DNA of 64,000 nt from Mucilaginibacter sp. Bleaf8. GTDB taxonomy: Bacteria > Bacteroidota > Bacteroidia > Sphingobacteriales > Sphingobacteriaceae. Shown here one piece after another: positions 10,312 through 18,400 of the stretch; position 1 is the first letter of the stretch; the number at the start of each line of letters is the position of its first letter. Under the pieces are notes generated by a model. It worked only from the letters and a program-made list of their open reading frames with translations. It did no database searches and had not been told where the DNA came from. The position numbers and the translations under genes were made by a program. The stretch lies in the NCBI RefSeq assembly GCF_018390515.1, contig NZ_JAHBBK010000005.1, positions 1-64,000 of the forward strand. The letters are read 5' to 3'.

Positions 10312-10656
10312 ATGAAAGCCTTTACCTTTTTTACTTCCTTAATACTTCTTGTAGGTGGAATCGCCCACGCCCAGTCACAAACTCCGCAATTAAGCACATC
10401 GGCTAAATTAAGGGCCGACCGGATCATCAGTGAATCACAAATTCAACTACATCTTACAGACAAGCAAAAAAAGGATTTATACAATTGGCTATACAACCAA
10501 AATGTAACCTTCGATAGTCTTAGAAATATCAATGCTGATAAATCTGTGGTTATAGCTCAAGTAAAAGCCAACCAGGCCAAGTTGGCAGAAATACTTAGCC
10601 AAGAGCAAGTTTTAACTTTTCAGAACTATTTAAATGAAAGACGCAAGAAAAAATAA
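10312..10656 (+). CDS. small exported protein of unknown function
   Basis: This 114-residue protein has a clear signal peptide (TFFTSLILLVGGIAHAQ) and a mature part of about 94 residues predicted as mostly helical and basic. The pattern LTDKQKKDLYNWLYNQN followed by AEILSQEQVLTFQNYLN recalls small periplasmic Spy/CpxP-like helical proteins, but the similarity is only of style and no LTxxQ repeat pair is conclusive. It stands alone between the recombinase and cluster B, on the opposite strand from the RHS genes. Function not assigned. Confidence 0.6.
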   Translation: MKAFTFFTSLILLVGGIAHAQSQTPQLSTSAKLRADRIISESQIQLHLTDKQKKDLYNWLYNQNVTFDSLRNINADKSVVIAQVKANQAKLAEILSQEQVLTFQNYLNERRKKK

Positions 10657-10822
10657 TTCTCTTGTTTCGTATTTGGGCTGATTTAAAGTATTAATTTACT
10701 AATCTGACTTTAAATAATGAGCTGAAAGGAGTATAAGTTTATACCTTAATATGGTGTTTTTATTTACCCCCCTACTCTCAAGCGGTATTCTTCAGTGTCT
10801 TGCATATGTAATTTTACATACG

Positions 10823-11284
10823 CTATTTGATTGAATTAATCATAAATTTTTTATCTACAATTATTCCTCCCAATTGAAAAGTTATTCGTTCCATTTTAGC
10901 ATCGTAAGGAGATACAGGATAAGTTTTAACTATGTAAGAAATAGTATAAGTGTATATGCCGTCCTTTGACATAACTTTTCTTATACGTAAAGTATTTAAT
11001 GACTCAGGGTCTATTCCCCAATCATTTGTCAACAGGTCATGACCATCAAGAAACCAGCTTTTCGCCTTTTTTCTTAATAAAGCTGTACAATATTGCTTCT
11101 GTAGAGAATCTAACTTAATATATAATTTGTCTGGAGAGGTAAGAGGTTTAGTAGCCCACAACTTACAGTGAATATTATAAAAATTGCGTATCCGATCTGT
11201 TATCTGCTTATCTTGCTTATAATTCTGAGCATCGGATGTTGCTATCATAAACGTTATGATAAGCGTTAGTTTGAACTTTTTCAT
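10823..11284 (-). CDS. exported candidate immunity protein (DUF3828-like) for the RHS toxin
   Basis: The start at 11284 gives a 153-residue protein opening with a signal peptide (MKKFKLTLIITFMIATSDAQ); the upstream ATG at 11431 lies inside the RHS gene and is unlikely. The mature protein has IRNFYNIHCKLW near its start, DWGIDPESLNTLRI in the middle and ITFQLGGIIVDKKFMINSI at the end. This resembles the alpha+beta DUF3828 type, small periplasmic proteins known beside peptidoglycan-targeting effectors. Its start is 16 bases after the stop of the RHS-CHAP gene and it is the last gene of the run. Role (inference): it blocks the CHAP-type toxin in the producer's periplasm. The family call is tentative; the position and export signal are seen directly. 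Confidence 0.6.
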   Translation of the reverse strand: MKKFKLTLIITFMIATSDAQNYKQDKQITDRIRNFYNIHCKLWATKPLTSPDKLYIKLDSLQKQYCTALLRKKAKSWFLDGHDLLTNDWGIDPESLNTLRIRKVMSKDGIYTYTISYIVKTYPVSPYDAKMERITFQLGGIIVDKKFMINSIK

Positions 11285-11300
11285 AGAAACCTTATTAATG

Positions 11301-14300
11301 TCACCAACGATAAATTTTAAATGGTGGCTTATGTACTCTATAGTTATTACCTGGGTAAAAAGAATTTTGCTTAAAATTAGACATCCACTGTTTGCCATTA
11401 TACATTTCAATGTGTCCATATGGCACTCCACTAGGATCTGATGTGCCTCCAGGATATCCTTGTATTACAGCTATATCTCCTCGCTTGAAATCCCTTGTGT
11501 CTGTTTCTTCGAACTTCCACTTCTTGAGATATGAACCGTACAATCTAGCTGGCACAGGATGGTCTTTAGTATCAATTCCACCAGCTTCTAATGCCAATCT
11601 TACAAATCTAGCACATGCTGATCCTTCCCCAGCCTTGTCAGCATCAGCATATGTAGGGTGAGAATTATTATTCAACCAAAGGAGTGCTTTATCGATACTA
11701 AACCCAGCTTTATCTAAACCAAGGTCGCTCACACTTGGAACAAAAGAAAAGCTGAACTGCTCAAAAGCCCTAATGGCAACATCATGATCAATTGTCATTT
11801 GCCCATTATTAGAATAAATATTATAATCAGCAGCTGTTGCATACAAACTCGGTCCTATCATGCCCCAACTATCATAGCCCAAAATACCTCCAGTAGCTTT
11901 ATCAATGATGGGACTTGCAGTACTTTCTCCTCCATCCGGATCAAAGCCCGTAACAGGGTTATTTCCCATACCTGTATAAGGGGAAGCGTATTGATCTTTT
12001 GGATCGGGTGAAAGCCACCTACCCAACTTTGAATCGTACATGCGTAAATCAAAGTTATTCCAGCCAGTAACCGGATCCTTTTCGGCATAAGCTCCTTGGT
12101 ATTCGTAACGATAACCAACGCCGCCGTTACGGGCAATGCTACCGAAAGGAAAATAATCATTATAGGTAGTTACATCAACAGTACTGTCAGCTTTTTTGTT
12201 TCTATTAATAACCACACGGACGCTTTCAACATTGTCACGCAGTTCGTATACATAGCTATTGGATGCCAATGTATAATTACCCAATCGCGTGCTTCCATAA
12301 ACTGGCACTTCTGCCATTGTAGCACCGTTGTAAATAGCCATAACATTGCCAGTTCCATCATATACATAATAGGTGGTGAGCGGCACTTGACTTGTATTGT
12401 CGATTCGGCTTATGCGGTTACCTGCTTCATCGTAAATATATCCGACCTTTAATTGAGTTAAAGCGGCATCAGCGTATATTCCTGTTATCTTACCGGTAAC
12501 ATCATATTTGAGGTACATACCAAATGATACACCAGCTTGTTGCATGCTTTTTAACTGTCCTAAATCATCATAAGTGTATTTAGCATAACTCTCGGGTGAG
12601 GCCATACTACCTGCCGATAGTAGTTTGTTAGTGCCGGCCTGATACTGGTAATTATTGAAGTTATCGCTCACAACCCCTGCTGCGTTAGTTCGCTGCAAGG
12701 CTTTTATATTGCCGTTAAAATCGTAGGTAATGTTGTTCTCAGCAAATTTTGTAGCTGCGGTAAAATTGTTATTAGTAAAATTGGGCGTACCCCAGGTGGC
12801 TCCGGTTAATTGGTATTTGTTATCGTAACCGTAAGTATACATGGTTGGGTCTTGCACGGCAACGCCATCGGTACTTACAACTCCCTGCGGCTTTTTGCTT
12901 TTCCAGCTCATGCCGCTTACCATCCCGTTGTAATAAGTGGCCTGCCCCGTATTAACACTCCCTATATTGCTATTCGCTCTCGTATAGTCGCCGTTAAAAT
13001 ACTCCAGCTGCAAGCCGAAGGCATCAGCAGCGAAACTATTAGCGCCGTCATGCCCGGGGTCATTCGCAGCCACACCACTTGGATGGTTGATCGTTTTCAA
13101 TGCGCCTTGTGCAGTATACGTATAATCTATACCCTGTAAATTATCGCCTAATTCAACGCGCTTCAGTGGCCCGTGCAAATAATACTGGTAAGCCGCCTGT
13201 TGTAGCTTATTGACGCCATCACGGCTGGTTTGTACATTCACTAACCGCTGATCGGCATCATAAGTATAATGGTGATAGAACCTTTCCGTATTGTTACTTT
13301 TCTGATAAGCGACCGTAGTAACATTACCAAAATAATCATAAGTGTAATCAACCGTTTTAAAGCCCAAACCGTTAATCCATTTAATCATCCAGGTTACACG
13401 CCCTTGCTCGTCATAGCTAAACCAGGTCTTACTGTTTGCATTCTCCGTCCAACTTACAGCATTCTCTGTAAAATCTTGTACATAACTGGTTAAACCATGG
13501 CTGTTATCACTTGCATCATAATGGGTTTTCATCCAATCAGAACGGCTACCACCAGTCAACCCGCCATCTGCCGAAACATTATTTAGAAGAGCTTGGTCCG
13601 TTTTAGCGCTGTTAAAAGAGATGCTGCTCCCCGGTAGGTACTCACCTGCTTCTATTGGCCGGCCAAGTTCGTCGTAATTAGTATAGCTAAATCTCCCGGT
13701 TTTACGTTGTTCTGCATTTTGGCTAAAGCGAATTTTGCCATCTTTAGTATAAGCATATTCGGAACGGCCACCATCAGTTGTGGTTGATGCCATCACGCGG
13801 CCCATCAGGTCGTATTCGGCCAGATTAGTAAAAGGTAAGTTCTCTTTATTGGTGTATTGATCTATACCCTTTACCAGCACCTGCTGCACACCATTAGGCG
13901 CTATAGAGGCAATAGGCTGACCGTTAAGATTGTAGTAGTTATAACTGATATCGCCCCAAGTATTAGTATAGCTTATTTGAGGCTGGCCACTGGCGGCCAC
14001 AACCTTGTACATGCCCGCCGGTAAATTTACTGTTGCAGACTGATTGGTATATAAAACGTTGTTACTAATCAAGTCCACTACGTTTACACCCCCGCCTGTA
14101 ATATTAAGCGCCCCCGCCTTAGTTAATCCTAAGTAATGGTAATTCTGTCCCACAACGCTACCTTCTTTTACCTGCGAGCGGCAATTATCGCAAACGGTTT
14201 CTTCATTATCGCCTGTCGCGGCATTGTAACTGGCGGTAAATGGCTTGTCGGAGGCCAAGCGATAGACATTAGTCGGAGTAATAGCAGCTGGGGGCGTGTA

Positions 14301-15431
14301 GGCACTGAAATCACCATGGTAGATTAATTGATCATGGTCATATACCTTTAACTTTCCTGACCCTTTTAGCTTGATATCGGTTGTACGCTCGCCTAAATGG
14401 CTAAAGATGGTTAGTTCATCCAGATAATTGGTTAACTGCACAGTATTGGTTACCGGCAGCCAGTCGCCGGGTAAAGCTGTCATTAAGGTATGGCCTTCCT
14501 GGTCTTGCACAGCCATACTCCAGCTTCCTTGCGCATCGCGAGCCATCATAAGCGACGAAGCATTGGCCAAATCGGTTTGCCCTGTTTTTCCCACTATATC
14601 GCTGGAGAAAAACTTATTTCGAATGGCCAGATACTTACTTAATTCCTGCCCTACCGGGAATGTATTAGATACCGGCTCATGCCCTGATCCTAATTTCAAG
14701 GCTTCGCCGACACCCGCCTGGCGCGATGCCGAATTCACACCATCTTTGAAGTAATCTGTCCTGGTATACGGAAAAGCTGTTGCCGGTACATAGGCATCCC
14801 AGGTGTTATTGTTGCTGTAATACCAACCCAGCGTGCCTGGTTGTGCGGCTCCTACCGGGTCGGGATTGTTCAATTTATCCTTGGTATCAAAATTCAGCGT
14901 ATTGTACTTAGCATTATTTGCATTTTGCACAAAGTCTGGCTTGTAGCTGAATGCACTGTTGTTTATAGGTGCACTTAGTGTTTGTATAGCCGGCCGGCCG
15001 TTAGCATCATATATCGGCTGACTGGCAAACACATGCTGGGTAACAAAGCTTTTCGACTGACTTTGCAGGGCTTGCCCGCTCAAATCAAAAAATGCTTTGC
15101 CTTCAGCAATCGCTTCTCCATTTTCGTTAAACGCTCTTTTCAATACCCAATTCAACTCTGGATTGGCAGAGCCGGCAGCCGCGGGTATAGGATAAATAGT
15201 TGACGAAGCTATGCTCAAGCTCACGTTTGAACCCACAAGAGCCGTGAAGCCCGGTTTGAGTGTAATAGATTGATTGCTGATCACACGCAGGGATTGCCCG
15301 CTGGATACTGTTTTCGTATTTCCGGCAGTTGGCAGTTCTATGGGTGAAACGCTCGATATCACTTCCTGACCTTTCACAATAGGGCTTGCAAAAAGACAGC
15401 TAAGTATTAAAATTGCTCTACTGATTTTCAT
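11301..15431 (-). CDS. RHS/YD-repeat protein with C-terminal CHAP/NlpC-like toxin domain
   Basis: A 1376-residue secreted protein with a signal peptide (AILILSCLFASPIVKGQ), an N-terminal strand-rich stalk with SITLKPGFTALVGSN near residue 60, then many YD repeats (for example YDLMGRVMAST, YDEQGRVTWM, YDYFGNVTTV). The RHS core ends with YFPFGS, LRMYDSKLGRWLSPDP and FDPDGG (residues 1163-1168). The 208 residues after this point (bases 11304-11927) form a separate module: SACARFVRLALEAGG with a likely catalytic Cys at 1273, FKRGDIAVI, then YGHIEMYNGKQW with a likely catalytic His at 1340. This order is that of CHAP/NlpC-P60 peptidoglycan hydrolases. The gene lies 5 bases after the 1904-residue partner and 16 before the immunity candidate. 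Export route and target are inferred. Confidence 0.8.
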   Translation of the reverse strand: MKISRAILILSCLFASPIVKGQEVISSVSPIELPTAGNTKTVSSGQSLRVISNQSITLKPGFTALVGSNVSLSIASSTIYPIPAAAGSANPELNWVLKRAFNENGEAIAEGKAFFDLSGQALQSQSKSFVTQHVFASQPIYDANGRPAIQTLSAPINNSAFSYKPDFVQNANNAKYNTLNFDTKDKLNNPDPVGAAQPGTLGWYYSNNNTWDAYVPATAFPYTRTDYFKDGVNSASRQAGVGEALKLGSGHEPVSNTFPVGQELSKYLAIRNKFFSSDIVGKTGQTDLANASSLMMARDAQGSWSMAVQDQEGHTLMTALPGDWLPVTNTVQLTNYLDELTIFSHLGERTTDIKLKGSGKLKVYDHDQLIYHGDFSAYTPPAAITPTNVYRLASDKPFTASYNAATGDNEETVCDNCRSQVKEGSVVGQNYHYLGLTKAGALNITGGGVNVVDLISNNVLYTNQSATVNLPAGMYKVVAASGQPQISYTNTWGDISYNYYNLNGQPIASIAPNGVQQVLVKGIDQYTNKENLPFTNLAEYDLMGRVMASTTTDGGRSEYAYTKDGKIRFSQNAEQRKTGRFSYTNYDELGRPIEAGEYLPGSSISFNSAKTDQALLNNVSADGGLTGGSRSDWMKTHYDASDNSHGLTSYVQDFTENAVSWTENANSKTWFSYDEQGRVTWMIKWINGLGFKTVDYTYDYFGNVTTVAYQKSNNTERFYHHYTYDADQRLVNVQTSRDGVNKLQQAAYQYYLHGPLKRVELGDNLQGIDYTYTAQGALKTINHPSGVAANDPGHDGANSFAADAFGLQLEYFNGDYTRANSNIGSVNTGQATYYNGMVSGMSWKSKKPQGVVSTDGVAVQDPTMYTYGYDNKYQLTGATWGTPNFTNNNFTAATKFAENNITYDFNGNIKALQRTNAAGVVSDNFNNYQYQAGTNKLLSAGSMASPESYAKYTYDDLGQLKSMQQAGVSFGMYLKYDVTGKITGIYADAALTQLKVGYIYDEAGNRISRIDNTSQVPLTTYYVYDGTGNVMAIYNGATMAEVPVYGSTRLGNYTLASNSYVYELRDNVESVRVVINRNKKADSTVDVTTYNDYFPFGSIARNGGVGYRYEYQGAYAEKDPVTGWNNFDLRMYDSKLGRWLSPDPKDQYASPYTGMGNNPVTGFDPDGGESTASPIIDKATGGILGYDSWGMIGPSLYATAADYNIYSNNGQMTIDHDVAIRAFEQFSFSFVPSVSDLGLDKAGFSIDKALLWLNNNSHPTYADADKAGEGSACARFVRLALEAGGIDTKDHPVPARLYGSYLKKWKFEETDTRDFKRGDIAVIQGYPGGTSDPSGVPYGHIEMYNGKQWMSNFKQNSFYPGNNYRVHKPPFKIYRW

Positions 15432-15436
15432 AAGGT

Positions 15437-18400
15437 TTATCTAATTGTGATTGGACAAGAATTTGCATTTACTTCCCAATACTCCTGACTGTAAGTCCCA
15501 TCCGTCCAGGCGTACCGGTAATAACATCTATATCCTGTTCCATAAGGATTTGGCTCTGTCCGCACATTTTCTCTCCGTCCCGTCTGGCAAACACCGTTAA
15601 CATATTTCTTATCAGGCCCTGTACAATAGTCGGTACTAATTGCGCAGTTCGATGAACTGCCGGTAACGACCCAGCGTTTACTATTATAAGTACTGCTTAA
15701 TGCGTTCTGGTCTACTTGTTCTGCCTCCGTTAGTCCTGTATTTAAATTATCCACTTGCTGGCATCTAGTGCTACCAGTCATTTGCCATTTAGCCCGGGTA
15801 GATTGAGCATAATTGTATTGGTTTTCAGAAATTAGTTTAACACCATACGCGAAGGTTTCACCATATACTTTAGTCAGGCGGCCCTCAGCATCATATTCAA
15901 ATTTGGAGTAAAGGTTATTGTTATCTAGTATGTAAGTTAATTCGCCCGAGAAATTATCGTAAACGTAGGACGCCATGATGGTATTTAGTGGTTTAAACCT
16001 AAAATCATCGAAGTAAGCAGCGCCTGTTCCATTGTTGATGCAGCCCACCTCAAGAGTTGCGTTTGCAGCTATTTGACTGCCTGGTATTTGCAAGCTTACC
16101 AAAACCCATGATCCTATCTTTTTTGTAGTATTTACGGTAGCAGTGTTCAGCGTACCACCATTTACACGGTAATATAAGGTTGCTTTATTCAAGTTGTCGT
16201 CAGCTTTAACCCATACTGCCGCTGTATATGCCCTCCCGGCTTTCAATTGGTTTGTATTTACGGTATAGCTTAAACCCGTTTGGCCAGCATTTAGCAAAGC
16301 TGAACTAACACCACTGTGACTCGCGGCCATTGAAACCGTAGCATTTCCTAAGTTCATACCGCCATAAAGCACCTTACCAGACAGCACACCGTCTTCCAAA
16401 CCGGTATAGCTAAATTCTGCATACTTGGCATTACTGACCGTAGCAATCACTTTGCTTTGATTATAACCCATCTTCGTCGCCGCATATATTCCAGTCAGAT
16501 CAACCGCCTCCAACGGATTGGAATACTTGTTATATAACTTAATCTCTGAAGTCTTAGTCCACTCAGACATCTGTTCGCCGCCACCAAATGGCGAGCTGGC
16601 AGTTCTGTTTAAGATCGTAAAATAAGGCTTAAAGTCCTTGGCCTGGGTGATGCCCTGCGATCTGCTCTGCGGCATCCACTGAAAGTTTTGGTAAGGGCGC
16701 CAGATACTCAAAGTCTTTCCACTTACAGCGTTTTTAGTGTTTACTACCTGCTCGTTATCATTGAGCATACTGGTCTGATCGCTCCAGATCGTAGCAGAAG
16801 CACTGATTATACCCTCCGTTGCATTAAAATCATCCAGCTTATACGTAATCTGTTGTGCGCTCTGGGTTAGCATATTCGCGTTTGACAAATTCATTGATTT
16901 AAGCCCCATCTTTGGATATAGATAATAAGCTGGAGTCACTAAAGTCATAGAGTGATTACCATAGCTGTCTTTAGATGACGTAGCTATAGGCTGACCTGAA
17001 TAAAAATCGAATCCTTCCACGCTATTACTACTTCGCAAACCAGTCCTGTAATCAATTACTGTGGAGCCGGTAGATACTGCAGGCACATCTATTTTGGATG
17101 TCATCGTGTAGCGGGATTTGCTATCATTATACCTGCCTTCCGCAATTCGCTCTATGATTACGCCTTGCCGTTGATATTTGTCCAGATCATCAAGGTAAGT
17201 GGCACCATTGGCTGCAGCTGATGATGTTGGGTGCTTGTCATGCAGGTAATTATTGATGGTTTCGGCAACTTTGTTACCCTGATCGTCAAACTGAATCATC
17301 CGTTTTAGCGCTCCGATCCTGCTACTAAAGTCTTGCAGTGTGATGTTAGCTACATCCATATAAGAAGTGCTTGTTGATGCTTGTTTTTTAACATTGATCA
17401 TGGACTCATTGAACACTTCGAACTGATATTGCGAACTTCCCAGAAACTTAGTTTCCTGCCCATCTGCTTGTCGGCTTATGCTCACACCTACATACTCGTA
17501 CATAACGCCAGGCGCTGGCACTTCCCTAGCCAAGCCTAATAATTTTGAAAAGTTTTTATTTAAAATATTCTGGTATTTCGCATCTTCAGCACCTCCACGA
17601 AGCGGTACAGCATCCAAACCTAATGGCTCATACGAAGTTGTTCCAGAAGTTAGTCCATTACTTCCAGGTATATCGTAATTATATGTCGTTTGTAAGGTTA
17701 CACCTGTTATTGGTTCTTTGTTGATCACTTGTTTTACCCTTATACCACCTCCATAATTATTTCCTATACCTCCGGCAGATAAATTACCGCCATAGTAGTT
17801 GGTACCACTGCGATACACAAAAACTTCTTTATAAAAATTTTCATCAGTAACGGTAATAGAACCTTCGTCCACGGAAGTAACCAAAAGACTGGGCGCTTCG
17901 CCGGATGATAAGCTAACACCAACATTTACTTCATATGGTTGCTCATCGTAATTTCCTGGATAATATTCAGTAATATCACCAGACAATATCATACGGACTT
18001 TGTCTCCCGTCTTTATAAAATCTCTAAGATCAACGCCGAAATATTTTTTAGCGTTTATTTTTATTTGAGAATTACCTAAACTTTCAACACCGTCAATAAC
18101 TATCGAGGCATTTTTATATAATGCGACATTGCTATACGTATCAGATTCATAAACAATATCTGTTGTCATACCAAGTGCTTGGTGGACACGGCGTAAACTC
18201 CAAACATCTACTGATTTAGCAGAAGCTTTAGATGGCAGACGAGAAAGATTTTCGTTAAACCGATTATTAGCATCCTTATAATCCTGAAAGTCGGCTTTAT
18301 ACATATTCCACATATCATAGCTACCCTTTGAATAAGCAGGATTTTTTGTAGTTCGCATAGCGATTTTACCAACGCCCTTTAAGGTTGTTGTGTTAGGCCA

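Noticed and set aside
10801..10822. Small palindrome TATGTAATTTTACATA as terminator of the immunity gene
   Set aside because: Short 7-base stem with a 2-base centre and no T-tract; not a convincing terminator.
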